Origin: Ramlibacter monticola
Lineage (GTDB): Bacteria; Pseudomonadota; Gammaproteobacteria; Burkholderiales; Burkholderiaceae_C
DNA length: 64,000 bases
Direction: 5' to 3'
Assembly (NCBI RefSeq): GCF_016722785.1
Contig: NZ_JAEQNE010000006.1
Location: 62,001-126,000 of the forward strand
In this document: piece after piece, positions 44,314 to 52,915 of the stretch
Position numbering within the stretch: position 1 is the stretch's first letter
Layout of the letters: every line of letters begins with the position of its first letter
Translations under genes and position numbers: made by a program
Notes under the pieces: generated by a model
Told to the model about the DNA's origin: nothing
The model's input: the letters and a program-made list of their open reading frames with translations, nothing else
Databases searched by the model: none

Positions 44314-45030
44314 ATGACCGTTCCGCAAGAGTTCGCCCCCGGGCTCGCGATCCGCGGGTTCACGCCGCCGCTGCGCCTTTCCGACTTCCGGTTGCTCGCG
44401 CTCGCCATGGATTCGACCCTGGTCGACCTCGATGTCGTCGACGAGATCGCCGACGCGGTAGGCATGAAGGCCGAAGTGGCCGCCCTCTCGGATGCCGCGC
44501 TGCGCGGCGAGATCGCCGACGCCAGGGAAAGCCTGCGCCGGCGCGTCGCCCTGCTGAAGGGGGCCACCGTCGCCGACCTGGAAGCGATCTACGTCCAGCG
44601 CCTGCAACTCGCCCCGGGCGCGGAGAAGCTGGTGCAGGCCTGCAAGGCGGCCGGCCTGAAGGTGCTGCTGGTCTCGGGCGGCTTCAGCTTCTTCACCGAG
44701 CGAATCCGCGACCGGCTGGGCATCGACTTCACGCGCTCCAACGTGCTGGAGGTGCGCTCGGGCCCCAACTGCGGCGAGCTCACCGGCCGGATGGTGGGCC
44801 CGCCGTGGGGCGACGGCGCGGAGAAGCGCACGATGCTGCTGGAGACCTGCCAGCAACTCGGCATCCCGCCCAGCCAGGCGATCGCGATGGGCGGCGACGC
44901 CGACGACCTTCCCATGATGGGAGAGGCGGGCTTGCCGGTGGCGTACCGCGCGAAGCCGCAGGTGCGGGAGCAGGCGATGGTGGCGATCGACCAGGGCGGG
45001 GTGGATCGGCTGCTGGAAGTGTTCGCGTAA
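44314..45030 (+). CDS. SerB paralogue lacking the catalytic nucleophile (probable pseudoenzyme)
   Basis: 238 aa, same length as serB at 42074 and alignable throughout (GFTPPLRLSDFRLLALAMDS; VVDEIADAVG; LRGEIADARESLRRRVALL; VLLVSGGFSFFTERI). Motif I reads LAMDST: the nucleophilic Asp is Ala31 (GCC at 44404-44406). Motif IV reads GGDADDLPMM instead of GDGANDLPMM, losing another acidic residue and the Asn. The motif II Ser and motif III Lys remain. The frame is intact with no stops, so it is kept as a protein but unlikely to be a phosphatase by the usual mechanism. It may regulate or bind phosphoserine. Confidence 0.85.
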   Translation: MTVPQEFAPGLAIRGFTPPLRLSDFRLLALAMDSTLVDLDVVDEIADAVGMKAEVAALSDAALRGEIADARESLRRRVALLKGATVADLEAIYVQRLQLAPGAEKLVQACKAAGLKVLLVSGGFSFFTERIRDRLGIDFTRSNVLEVRSGPNCGELTGRMVGPPWGDGAEKRTMLLETCQQLGIPPSQAIAMGGDADDLPMMGEAGLPVAYRAKPQVREQAMVAIDQGGVDRLLEVFA

Positions 45031-45080
45031 AGGGCGCGCCTCCGTCCCGGCCCTCGCCGGAGCGGAGGGAGGATGTCCGA

Positions 45081-46631
45081 TCAGGCCCGCTGGACGACCG
45101 GGCGACCCGCCTCCACCACGAAGCGCGCGAGCGTGAGCACGCCGCTGTCCTTGCGCCGCACGTCGTCCACGCCGCGCAGCGTCACCTGCAGCCGCTCCGG
45201 CGTGAACTCCGCGATGCCGTAGCCGCGGTGGTCCGCCTCTGCATAGACGAAGTGCGGGTTCTCCTCCAGCCGCACCGCCACCGTTTCCGGCCGGCTCGCG
45301 CGCGAGGTGATGCTGGTGCCGCAGAACTCCACGCCGACGCTGGTGCTCCCGGGCCGCTCGTAATCCGCCTTCACGTGGCCCACCCAGTTCTCATGCACGT
45401 CGCCCCCCAGCAGCACGGGATTCGGCGCGGCCGTGGCCTGCAAGGCTTCCACGAGGCGGCGGCGCGCGGCGGGATAGCCGTCCCACCCGTCGTTCCACAA
45501 CAGCCGCCCCGGCCCCGGCGCGAAGTCGCGCATCCCGAACAGCGTGGATTGCCCGAGCACCGTCCAGGCCGCGCCGCCCCGCGCCAGTTGCGCCGCCAGC
45601 CAGGCCTCCTGCTGGGCGCCCAGCATCGTGCGCTCAGGCTCTCCCCAGGCCGCGCACTGCAGGGGATTGACCACGCCCGACCCGGCCTGCCCGCCCGGCG
45701 TGCACGCCTGCGGGCTCTTGTACTGGCGCGTGTCCAGCAGCAGCAGCGTGGCGAGCCGGCCGAAGCGCTGCTGGCCGTAGATGCGCAGCCCCTGCCCCGA
45801 CGCGAGGCCCTGCAGGGCACGCGTGAGCACGCTGGCGCGCACCGGCGTGTGCTCGTACCAGGCCTGGTAGGCCGCGGCGCGGCGGCGCGGGAAGTCGCCG
45901 ACCGGCGGCCCGCCGACGCCGGCCTGCTCGCCCGCGTAGTCGTTCTGCACCTCGTGGTCGTCCCAGGTGTACAGCCACGGGCAGGCGTGGTGCATGGCCT
46001 GCAGGTCCGGGTCGCTTCGATGTAGGGCATAGCGCGCCCGGTAGTCGTCCAGCGACAGCACCCAGCCGCTGCCCGTCGAACGCACGGGGTTGGCGGCCAT
46101 CGGGTACTCGTAGATGTAGTCGCCCAGGAACACCACCGCATCGGGCGCGTCGGCGCGCATGTGGCGCCAGGCGCCGTACCAGCCATGCTCCCAGCGCTGG
46201 CAGGAGGCATAGGCGAGGCGCAGGCGCCCGGCCGGCGCATCGTCGGCGGGAAAGGTGCGCGTGCGGCCCACCGGGCTCACCCACGGGCCCGCCGTGAAGC
46301 GATAGAAGTACCAGCGGTCCGGCGCCAGCCCCTGCGCCTCCACGTGCGCCGCGTGCGCGAGCTCCGGCAGCGCCTGCGCCTGCCCCGACTGCACGACGCG
46401 CGCGAAGCGCTCGTCGTCCGCGATCTCCCAGCGCAGGGTTACGGGCTCGCCGACCAGCGCGGCGCCCGCGAGCCGCGTCCACAGCACCACGGAGGTCGCG
46501 GCGGGCGAGCCGCTCGCGACGCCGAGGGTGAAGGGATCGTCCGGCAGGCGCGGCTGGCTCCAGGCGCTGCGCGGCAGCCAGGTCGTACCGGCGACGGCCG
46601 TCGCCAGCTGCAGCAGCCGGCGCCGCTCCAT
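45081..46631 (-). CDS. phoD: Alkaline phosphatase D family protein (PhoD-like)
   Basis: 516 aa. N-terminus MERRRLLQLATAVAGTTW is a twin-arginine-type signal, so it is probably exported folded. PhoD_N domain about 30-125 (FTLGVASGSPAATSVVLWTR). Metallophosphatase core: YASCQRW, VFLGDYIYEY, YTWDDHEVQNDY, LLLLDTRQY, LGQSTLFGM and LLGGDVHENW carry the metal ligands. It is a Ca/Fe-type phosphodiesterase/phosphatase for phosphorus scavenging. Start overlaps the stop of the MFS gene upstream by one base, so they form an operon. Confidence 0.9.
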   Translation of the reverse strand: MERRRLLQLATAVAGTTWLPRSAWSQPRLPDDPFTLGVASGSPAATSVVLWTRLAGAALVGEPVTLRWEIADDERFARVVQSGQAQALPELAHAAHVEAQGLAPDRWYFYRFTAGPWVSPVGRTRTFPADDAPAGRLRLAYASCQRWEHGWYGAWRHMRADAPDAVVFLGDYIYEYPMAANPVRSTGSGWVLSLDDYRARYALHRSDPDLQAMHHACPWLYTWDDHEVQNDYAGEQAGVGGPPVGDFPRRRAAAYQAWYEHTPVRASVLTRALQGLASGQGLRIYGQQRFGRLATLLLLDTRQYKSPQACTPGGQAGSGVVNPLQCAAWGEPERTMLGAQQEAWLAAQLARGGAAWTVLGQSTLFGMRDFAPGPGRLLWNDGWDGYPAARRRLVEALQATAAPNPVLLGGDVHENWVGHVKADYERPGSTSVGVEFCGTSITSRASRPETVAVRLEENPHFVYAEADHRGYGIAEFTPERLQVTLRGVDDVRRKDSGVLTLARFVVEAGRPVVQRA

Positions 46632-47893
46632 CACGTGGCAGCGCGCGGCGCGGCGGCGGGCCACCCGCGGATCAGGCCCAGGGCGCTGGCGCGCCAGAGC
46701 AGGAAGCCCACGATGCTCAGGTTCAGCAGGTTCCAGGCGATGCCGTTGAGGAAGGCGGCCCGGTAGGAGCCGGTGAGGTCGAACACCGCGCCCGACATCC
46801 AGCCGCCCAGCGCCATGCCCATGAGCGTGGCCATCAGCACCGTGCCGACGCGCGCGCCGACCTCCTCCGGCGCGAAGTACTCGCGCACGATCAGCGGATA
46901 GCACGGCACGATCCCGCCCTGGAACAGCCCGAACAGGGCCGACACGACGTACAGCGACGTGAGGCCGTCGGAAGGCAGGAACAGCAGCAGCGCGACGCCC
47001 TGCAGCAGCGACCCGAGCAGCAGCGTGCGCAGCCCGCCGACGCGGTCGGCGATCCAGCCCGAGACGAGCCGGCTCACCACGCCCATGGCCAGCATCAGCG
47101 ACAGCATCTCCGCGCCGCGCGCCGCGCCGAAGCCGAGGTCGCCGCAATAGGCCACGATGTGCACCTGCGGCATCGACATCGCGACGCAGCAGGCCACGCC
47201 GGCCACGCACAGCAGCCCCAGCAGCACCTGGGGCGCCATGCCGAGCGGACGCGCCGGGGCCGTGGCGCCCGCCGACGCCGACGGCGCGGCCGGCACGGGC
47301 TGCGGCGGCGGCCGCCGCCGCAGCACCAGGGCCAGCGGCAGCATGGTGGCGAGGCAGAACACGCCCATGCCCACGTAGGTCTGGCGCCAGCCCACCGTGT
47401 CGATGAAGTGCTGCATCACCGGCGGCCACACGGTGCCGGCGGTGTAGTTGCCGCTCATGCAGATCGCCAGCGCGATGCCGCGGCGGCGATCGAACCAGCG
47501 CGTGGTGTCCGCCACCAGCGGGGCGAAGCTGGCGGAGGTTCCCAGCAGGCCCACCAGCAGCCCCTGCGCCGCGCCGAACAGGACCACCCCGGGCGCGAGG
47601 CCGGCCGCGATGTAGCCGAGGCCCAGGCCCACGCCCCCGAGCATCACGACCCGCATCACGCCGAAGCGGTCCGCCAGCCGGCCCATGAGGATTCCCCCCA
47701 AACCGAAACCGATCATGGTGAGCGTGTAGGGGATCGCCGCATCGCCGCGCGCGATGCCGAAGTCCTGCTGAATGCGGGGCAACACCACCGTGATGGAGTA
47801 CATGCCCGAGCCGCCGATCGTCATCAGCAGGAGGGACATCGTCAGGCGAAGCCACGCGTAGGGCGATTCGATGGGGTCGCGGCCGCTGGTCAT
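46631..47893 (-). CDS. MFS transporter
   Basis: 420 aa from the ATG at 47893, with about 12 hydrophobic helices and a central cytoplasmic loop rich in Pro/Ala (around 205-225). Signature GRLADRFGVMRVVML follows helix 2, with the mirrored SGWIADRVGGLRTLL in the second half. The pattern is that of the oxalate/formate-antiporter-like (OFA, monocarboxylate) group. Coupled to phoD. The substrate could be an organic acid; a phosphate-ester link is only suggested by the neighbour. Confidence 0.83.
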   Translation of the reverse strand: MTSGRDPIESPYAWLRLTMSLLLMTIGGSGMYSITVVLPRIQQDFGIARGDAAIPYTLTMIGFGLGGILMGRLADRFGVMRVVMLGGVGLGLGYIAAGLAPGVVLFGAAQGLLVGLLGTSASFAPLVADTTRWFDRRRGIALAICMSGNYTAGTVWPPVMQHFIDTVGWRQTYVGMGVFCLATMLPLALVLRRRPPPQPVPAAPSASAGATAPARPLGMAPQVLLGLLCVAGVACCVAMSMPQVHIVAYCGDLGFGAARGAEMLSLMLAMGVVSRLVSGWIADRVGGLRTLLLGSLLQGVALLLFLPSDGLTSLYVVSALFGLFQGGIVPCYPLIVREYFAPEEVGARVGTVLMATLMGMALGGWMSGAVFDLTGSYRAAFLNGIAWNLLNLSIVGFLLWRASALGLIRGWPAAAPRAAT

Positions 47894-48000
47894 GGCCCCC
47901 GATTGGATACCATCCACGCTCTGGCGCAACGGGGACCGTCGTCAGGGCTTTCCAGGGTTCCGGATCGCCCGCCCCCTGCGCCGTCCGAGGAGGTCTGGTT

Positions 48001-49134
48001 TTGAGGCAGTACAAGCAGTTGGCCACCCGCGCAATCCTGGCGGGGGCCGTGGCCCTGGGCGGGGAGGCCGCGCTGGCCGCGCAGGTGGTGGTGGGACAGG
48101 TCGCTCCCCTTTCCGGCCTCGAGGCCGCCCAGGGGCGGGCCTATGCGGCGGGCATGCAGCTCTATTTCAACCAGTTGAACAAGGGGGGCGGCGTCAACGG
48201 CCACACCTTCGCCCTGGTGAAGCGGGACGACAACGGCCGCCCCGAGGACACCGTCGGCCACACCCGGGCCCTGCTGGCCGAGGACAAGCCGATGGTGCTG
48301 GCGGGCTACTTCGGCAGCCGCAACATCGCGGAAGTGCTCGCGGCCGGCCTGCTGGAGAAGGAGCACATCGCGCTGGTGGGCTACCGGACCACCGAGCTGC
48401 GAGCGCAGAACCCGCAGCTGTTCAACGTGCGCGCGACCCTGCGCGACGAGCTGCAGAAGCTCACCGAGCACCTGGCCACCATCGGCATCACGCGCCTGGG
48501 CCTGTACTACGAGGACGGGCCCGGCGCCAAGGCCTTGTTGGAAGCGGTCGACGAGGCCGCGGGCAAGGCCCGCGCCACGATCGCGCACAAGGCCGCCTAC
48601 CCGGCCGGCACGGCGCGCGCCAAGCAGGCCGTGGACCTGTTCATCAAGAATCCGCCGCAGGCCATCCTGCTGGTCGCCAGCGGCGCCGCCGCGGCCGCCT
48701 TCATCGAGCAGTACCGCTCCGCCGGCGGCGCCGCGCAGCTGTTCGCGCATTCGGGCGCCGACATCGAGCAGCTCGCCAAGCGCCTGTCCGAGGAGCAGAT
48801 GCAGGGCGTGGCGATCGCGCAGGTCACGCCCAACCCGTACAAGATCTCCACCCGCATCGGCAAGGAGTTCAACGACATCCTGGCCCGCTCCCCGGCCCCG
48901 GACGTGCCCGTGAGCTATTCGATGATCGAGGGATTCATCACCGCCAAGGTGATCGCCGAGGCGGTGCGGCGCCAGGGCGCCCGGCCCACCCGCGAGGGCA
49001 TGCAGAACGCGCTGGACGCGATGGAGAGCTACGATGCGGGCGGGTACCTGGTCGGCTTCAGGCCGAACCAGCACAACGGCTCGCGTTTCGTCGAACTGTC
49101 GATCGTGAGCGGCGCCGGCAGGATCCGCCAGTAA
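48001..49134 (+). CDS. ABC transporter substrate-binding protein (branched-chain amino acid type)
   Basis: 377 aa, TTG start with GAGGAGG eight bases upstream. Signal peptide about 1-26 (AGAVALGGEAALAA). Type I periplasmic fold: VVVGQVAPLSGLEAAQGRAY, YFNQLNKGGGVNGHTF, and a C-terminal GYLVGFRPNQHNGSRFVELS. It is a Peripla_BP_6/LivJ-like receptor. No permease or ATPase genes are adjacent, so it is an orphan receptor serving a transporter or sensor elsewhere. Ligand unknown. Confidence 0.87.
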   Translation: MRQYKQLATRAILAGAVALGGEAALAAQVVVGQVAPLSGLEAAQGRAYAAGMQLYFNQLNKGGGVNGHTFALVKRDDNGRPEDTVGHTRALLAEDKPMVLAGYFGSRNIAEVLAAGLLEKEHIALVGYRTTELRAQNPQLFNVRATLRDELQKLTEHLATIGITRLGLYYEDGPGAKALLEAVDEAAGKARATIAHKAAYPAGTARAKQAVDLFIKNPPQAILLVASGAAAAAFIEQYRSAGGAAQLFAHSGADIEQLAKRLSEEQMQGVAIAQVTPNPYKISTRIGKEFNDILARSPAPDVPVSYSMIEGFITAKVIAEAVRRQGARPTREGMQNALDAMESYDAGGYLVGFRPNQHNGSRFVELSIVSGAGRIRQ

Positions 49135-49221
49135 GCGGACGACTACAGAGGCCCCTCCCCGGGGCCGACGGCGTGCTGGACCAGCTGGTGAGTATCATGG
49201 TCCGGCTTCGAGGAGCCACAC

Positions 49222-49857
49222 ATGCCGGAGAGCGCGTCCCGTCCCCGCCACTTCTCCATGGTGCGGGAATTCCACCTGGCCGACTTCTTTACCCTCGGCA
49301 ACGCGGCCTGCGGCGTGGGCGCCATCCTGCTGGCCATGCTGTTCATGGCCGGTGGCGAGCGCGTGCACTTCCTGTTGGCCGCGGCGCTGGCGCCGGCCGC
49401 CTTCATCTGCGACGTCCTCGACGGCCGCATCGCGCGGGCCCGGCACCAGCATTCGGCCCTGGGCCGGGAGCTCGACTCGCTCTCGGACGTGATCTCCTTC
49501 GGCATGGCGCCGGCGGCGCTGGGCTTCGCCGCGGGGCTGCAGGGCGGCTGGGATGCCGCCGCCCTGATCTACTTCGTCTGCTGCGGCGTGAGCCGGCTGG
49601 CCCGCTTCAACGTGACCGCCGAGGAACTCGCGACCGACGCCTCCGGCAAGGTGAAGTACTTCGAAGGCACGCCGATCCCGACCAGCGTGGTGCTCACCGG
49701 CATCCTGGCGCTGGCCGGGTGGCAGGGGCGGCTGGGCGACGGCATCTGGGGCGGCGTGGCCGACCTCGGCCCCTGGGACCTGCACCCGATCGCCCTGCTC
49801 TTCGTGCTCTCCGGCAGCCTCATGATCAGCAAGACGCTGCGGATCCCGAAGTTCTGA
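49222..49857 (+). CDS. pssA: CDP-alcohol phosphatidyltransferase, phosphatidylserine synthase-like
   Basis: 211 aa integral membrane enzyme with about six helices. The active-site motif D-x2-DG-x2-AR-x8-G-x3-D-x3-D is complete in CDVLDGRIARARHQ and HSALGRELDSLSDVISFG. The opening HLADFFTLGNAACGVGAIL fits CDP-diacylglycerol-serine O-phosphatidyltransferases. It should make phosphatidylserine at the inner membrane. A phosphatidylglycerophosphate synthase cannot be excluded. Start ATG at 49222 with GAGGAG upstream. Convergent with the DUF5985 operon, one base apart. Confidence 0.82.
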   Translation: MPESASRPRHFSMVREFHLADFFTLGNAACGVGAILLAMLFMAGGERVHFLLAAALAPAAFICDVLDGRIARARHQHSALGRELDSLSDVISFGMAPAALGFAAGLQGGWDAAALIYFVCCGVSRLARFNVTAEELATDASGKVKYFEGTPIPTSVVLTGILALAGWQGRLGDGIWGGVADLGPWDLHPIALLFVLSGSLMISKTLRIPKF

Positions 49858-49858
49858 A

Positions 49859-50113
49859 TCAGCGCTTGCGGTTCTTCTGCCAGATGGCCAGCAGGATCAG
49901 CCCGTAGGCCACCACCCGCACCCCGAAGATGCCGGGGTTGTCCTCGGCCGCGGGCGACATGAGCGCCAGCGCCACCCGGCCGGCGGTCTCCAGCCAGAAG
50001 GACAGCGCGAACCAGAGGAAGAAGCGGTCGCCGGTCTGGCGCCAGAAGCGGAAGAAGAACAGGCCGGCCACCAGCCAGCCGGCCGCGATCGCGCCCATGA
50101 GCATCTGCTCCAT
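49859..50113 (-). CDS. DUF5985 family small membrane protein
   Basis: 84 aa with three hydrophobic helices (about 5-22, 31-48, 60-78). Motifs GLFFFRFWRQTGDRFFLWFA and LSFWLETAGRV are those of DUF5985. The length is normal for the family. Last gene of a three-gene operon; starts 2 bp after its paralogue ends. Function unknown. The RFW-DRFF signature at the membrane edge is probably functional. Confidence 0.8.
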   Translation of the reverse strand: MEQMLMGAIAAGWLVAGLFFFRFWRQTGDRFFLWFALSFWLETAGRVALALMSPAAEDNPGIFGVRVVAYGLILLAIWQKNRKR

Positions 50114-50115
50114 GC

Positions 50116-50376
50116 TCAGTCCTCCTCCCAGATGAGGCCGAACAGCAGCAGCAGCACCGCCACCAGCGCCGCCACGAGGCGCGGCATGCGCAGGTCGATC
50201 TCCACCGGCCAGACCACCCGGTCGAGGACCAGCAGCACGTTGTTGACGCTCAGCGCCGCGAAGCACAGCGCGCTCCAGAACAGGAGCCGCGCCCCGCTGG
50301 CACGCCAGCTGCGCCACAGCAGCACCAGGCAGGTGATCGAGGTGAGCGCGCAAAGGGAATAGATGACCGTCGCCAT
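50116..50376 (-). CDS. DUF5985-like small membrane protein, second copy
   Basis: 86 aa with three hydrophobic helices. LVLLWRSWRASGARLLFWSALC parallels the FFRFWRQTGDRFFLWFA motif of the next gene, so the two are paralogues. NNVLLVLDRVVWPVEIDLR takes the place of the second loop. Begins 4 bp after the upstream gene. The two proteins may form a heteromeric membrane complex; that is inference. Confidence 0.78.
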   Translation of the reverse strand: MATVIYSLCALTSITCLVLLWRSWRASGARLLFWSALCFAALSVNNVLLVLDRVVWPVEIDLRMPRLVAALVAVLLLLFGLIWEED

Positions 50377-50380
50377 GACC

Positions 50381-50761
50381 CTATTCCTTCCGGAAACGGA
50401 ACGCATCGGCGAACTGCTGCGCGCGCCGGTCGATGCGGGAGTGGATGAGGCGCGTGACGGCCACGAGGTCCTGCGCATAGGCCTCCGCCAGGCGATCGAA
50501 GAGGCCGCCGAGGTCGTCGGCCGGCGCATAGCGGATGGTGCCGTCCGCACCCGAGTCGACCGCGACGCCGCTGTCGCGCAGCAGCCCGATCAGCTCCGCG
50601 CCCCGCTGCTCCGGCACGTAGAGCCGGCGCGCCAGCTGCCCCGCGCCCCAGGGCTGGGCGGGGTCGGCGCGCAGCAGCAGCACCGCCTCGAGGTAAGGCA
50701 CCGACGGGATGCTGGTGAGGATGAACCGGCGCAACTCCGCCGGCAGCTCGCTGGAGATCAT
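50381..50761 (-). CDS. Hypothetical protein, winged-helix-like, DUF5985 operon
   Basis: 126 aa. Starts MISSELPAELRRFILTSIPS and continues VPYLEAVLLLR, then GAGQLARRLYVPEQRGAELIGLLRDSGV, which looks like a winged-helix unit (helix, turn, recognition helix), then a helical C-terminus. Soluble, no signal. Head gene of the operon that also encodes two DUF5985 membrane proteins. A palindrome TACATT-N7-AATGTA lies 64 bp upstream. A regulator of the operon is plausible but unproven. Confidence 0.65.
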   Translation of the reverse strand: MISSELPAELRRFILTSIPSVPYLEAVLLLRADPAQPWGAGQLARRLYVPEQRGAELIGLLRDSGVAVDSGADGTIRYAPADDLGGLFDRLAEAYAQDLVAVTRLIHSRIDRRAQQFADAFRFRKE

Positions 50762-50824
50762 TGTTCTGAACTGCAGGCGGCCCGTCGCGCTGGTTTTCCC
50801 CCTTGCACCTCGGGCATGCGCCTG

Positions 50825-50843
50825 TACATTGGCCGTGAATGTA
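50825..50843. promoter_or_regulatory. Palindrome TACATT-N7-AATGTA upstream of the DUF5985 operon
   Basis: Perfect 6-bp arms in the divergent space between the operon (start 50761) and the plus-strand terminator/thpR. It may be the operator of the winged-helix protein or the promoter of a small RNA. Confidence 0.4.
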
Positions 50844-50844
50844 G

Positions 50845-50917
50845 CGCCTGTCGTCGGCCGATGCTGCTCATCAGGGACGTTTGACGAGCGTTGGAGCCCT
50901 CCGGGGCTCATTTTTTT
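50845..50917 (+). ncRNA. Candidate small RNA ending in a strong terminator
   Basis: GAGCCC-TCCG-GGGCTC (50894-50909) followed by ATTTTTTT is a textbook Rho-independent terminator on the plus strand. No plus-strand gene ends within a kilobase upstream (the pssA-like gene stops at 49857, followed by 1 kb of minus-strand genes). A short transcript starting in the 50830-50850 area is the simple explanation. The promoter is not clear. Alternatively it insulates thpR. Confidence 0.45.
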
Positions 50918-50933
50918 CGACAATGCGGCGTCG

Positions 50934-51455
50934 ATGGCCGCGCCGCCGCCCGCTTCCTTGCGCCTGTTCCTGGCGCTGTGGCCGCCCGCCCCGGTGGGCG
51001 CGGCGCTGCGGTCGCACGCGGACGCGTGGACCTGGCCCCCCAACGCACGTCGCACGCGACCCGAGCGGCTGCACATCACCCTGCATTTCATCGGAGAGGT
51101 GCCCTCGGCCGAAGTCCTGCCCTTGCAGGCGGCGCTGCACGTGCCCTGGCCGGGCTGCGATCTCGTCCTGGACCGGGCCGGCGTATGGCCGGGCGGGATC
51201 GCGGTGCTGGAGGGCACGCAGGTCCCCGACGCCCTGCAGGCGCTGCACGCGGCGCTGGGAGAGAACCTGCGAGCTTGCGGCGCGGCGGTGGAAACGCGCC
51301 GCTACCGCCCGCACGTCACCTTCGCGCGCAAGGCGCAGGGCGCCCGCCCGCCGGGGGAGTTCGCGCCGCTGCGCTGGCAGGCCGCACCGGAGTACCTGCT
51401 GATGCAGTCGCTCCCCGGCGGCCGTGGCTACGTACCGCTTCAGCGCTTCGGCTGA
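50934..51455 (+). CDS. thpR: RNA 2',3'-cyclic phosphodiesterase (LigT/2'-5' RNA ligase family)
   Basis: 173 aa. Both HxTx motifs are present: HITLHF (about 45) and HVTFAR (about 129), in the 2H phosphoesterase fold. Starts RLFLALWPPAPVGAAL as usual for ThpR. It opens 2',3'-cyclic phosphates on RNA. Start at 50934, with GACAAT ten bases before and no Shine-Dalgarno, just after the terminator. Ends before a hairpin shared with the convergent DUF4382 gene. Confidence 0.88.
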   Translation: MAAPPPASLRLFLALWPPAPVGAALRSHADAWTWPPNARRTRPERLHITLHFIGEVPSAEVLPLQAALHVPWPGCDLVLDRAGVWPGGIAVLEGTQVPDALQALHAALGENLRACGAAVETRRYRPHVTFARKAQGARPPGEFAPLRWQAAPEYLLMQSLPGGRGYVPLQRFG

Positions 51456-51514
51456 GCCGACCGGCGTCGCGCGGGGGAGGCCGGGAGCACCGCCTCCAGG
51501 GCCGCGCCGCTACA

Positions 51515-51544
51515 GAAGGGGCCTGCCGGCCGACAGGCCCCTTC
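51515..51544. terminator. Bidirectional hairpin between thpR and the DUF4382 gene
   Basis: Perfect 11-bp arms GAAGGGGCCTG / CAGGCCCCTTC with an eight-base loop, between two convergent genes. No T-tract on either side, so termination would depend on the stem alone. Confidence 0.5.
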
Positions 51545-51560
51545 CGGCGACTGGCCGGCC

Positions 51561-52748
51561 TCAGTACGCGAAGTTGACCGTCGAAGCGGGGGCGCTGCCC
51601 AGGTCGAGCGCGCGGGTCAGCGCGAGGCGGTCGGGGGTGCTCGCACTCAGGGTGTACTTGCCCGCTGCCGCGGCCTGCGCCGCGAAGCTCAGCCCGGTGG
51701 CCGAGAACGGCGCGCGCACGGGGGCCGCCGTGGGCAGGCGCAGCGTGTAGGTGGCCAGTTCCACGTCCACCGGCGTGGCCGCCACCTGGACGGTGTCGGC
51801 GCCGACGACCTGCAGCGCACGGACGGTGGCGTCGCCCAGCGGGTTCGCGTTCGCCGTGACGGTGCCGGTCACCGTCCCCATGGGGGAGGTGGGCAGCACG
51901 ATCGGCGCCGCGGCGCTGTTCACGCTCGTCACGCTGGCCGCGAGGCTGACCGGCACGCCGCTCACCACGCCGGCGGCGCGGCCGTCCGAGGTGATCACCA
52001 GGGTGTACGTGTCCTCCGGCAGGAAGGACAGCACGAACTTCCCGCTGGCGTCGGGCACCGTGGAGCGCACGATGGCCCCGTCCTTCTGCGCCGACACCGA
52101 GGTGGCGGTCAGGGTCATCGTCGTCGTGACGAAGCCCTGGATCGAGGTGACGAAGCGCGGGGTGACCGAGACCACCGGCTTGAGCACGAAGCTGCCGCTG
52201 TTGCCCGCTGCCACCACGGACTTGCAGGCATCGAAGTCGAGCACCAGGTCGGCCTGCTTGCCGGCCTCGACGCTGAAGTGAACCTGCAGCTTCAGGCCGC
52301 TCTGCTGCGCGCTGGGCGTCCGCAGCGGCGTCAGCGTGCCGCCGATCGGCTGCACCGCGTTGGCGAGCGGCTGCTGGACGCTGTTCTCGGCGAGCACCAG
52401 GCGCACCTGCGAGTAGTCGCCGGCCGGCAGGGCCGTGCTGCCCAGTTCCTCCAGCACGCCGTTGGTGAGGCCCAGGAGGTCGACCCGCCGCGGCGCCGCG
52501 AGCGTCAGGTCGCGCCAGCCCGCATCGTTGTCGCCGGCGCCGGCACTGGTGTGCACCCGCACCTTCTCCACCGTGACGAACACGTGCTCGTAGCAGCTCG
52601 GGGCATCGGTCATCGCCACGCGCAGCGTGCCGTCGCCCGCGACGCCTCCGCTGCCGCCGCCGCCGCCGCAGCCCGCCAGCACGAGGGCCGACATCCACGT
52701 GGCAGCCCGGATTCCCCAACGGCAGGCACTCCCATACGACTTGCGCAT
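51561..52748 (-). CDS. DUF4382-domain lipoprotein
   Basis: 395 aa from the ATG at 52748 with AAGGA upstream. A signal peptide with lipobox LVLAGC precedes a Gly-rich spacer. The DUF4382 domain (about 40-195) has [20 protein letters not shown] and [20 protein letters not shown]. It is followed by carboxypeptidase-regulatory-like beta units ([40 protein letters not shown]). Anchored in the envelope; function unknown, possibly carbohydrate or surface binding. Monocistronic. Confidence 0.82.
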   Translation of the reverse strand: MRKSYGSACRWGIRAATWMSALVLAGCGGGGGSGGVAGDGTLRVAMTDAPSCYEHVFVTVEKVRVHTSAGAGDNDAGWRDLTLAAPRRVDLLGLTNGVLEELGSTALPAGDYSQVRLVLAENSVQQPLANAVQPIGGTLTPLRTPSAQQSGLKLQVHFSVEAGKQADLVLDFDACKSVVAAGNSGSFVLKPVVSVTPRFVTSIQGFVTTTMTLTATSVSAQKDGAIVRSTVPDASGKFVLSFLPEDTYTLVITSDGRAAGVVSGVPVSLAASVTSVNSAAAPIVLPTSPMGTVTGTVTANANPLGDATVRALQVVGADTVQVAATPVDVELATYTLRLPTAAPVRAPFSATGLSFAAQAAAAGKYTLSASTPDRLALTRALDLGSAPASTVNFAY

Positions 52749-52915
52749 TCCATTCCTTTCGGTGTCCGAAGAGCTTGCAATGCTGTCGGGAGGATGCGCC
52801 CCGGCCGTGACCGGGCGTAACCACGAGCGCGCGTGAGCAGCCCGGCTGTTGCCGTTGCAGCCGGGCTGTTGCCGATGGAAACAGGGCTTGCGGGGACCCC
52901 GCAACACCCGGCGCG

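Noticed and set aside
44200..45030. Second SerB as a sequencing-error version of an active enzyme
   Set aside because: Two separate motifs differ (LAMDST and GGDADD) without any frame disruption, so a base-calling error cannot explain it.
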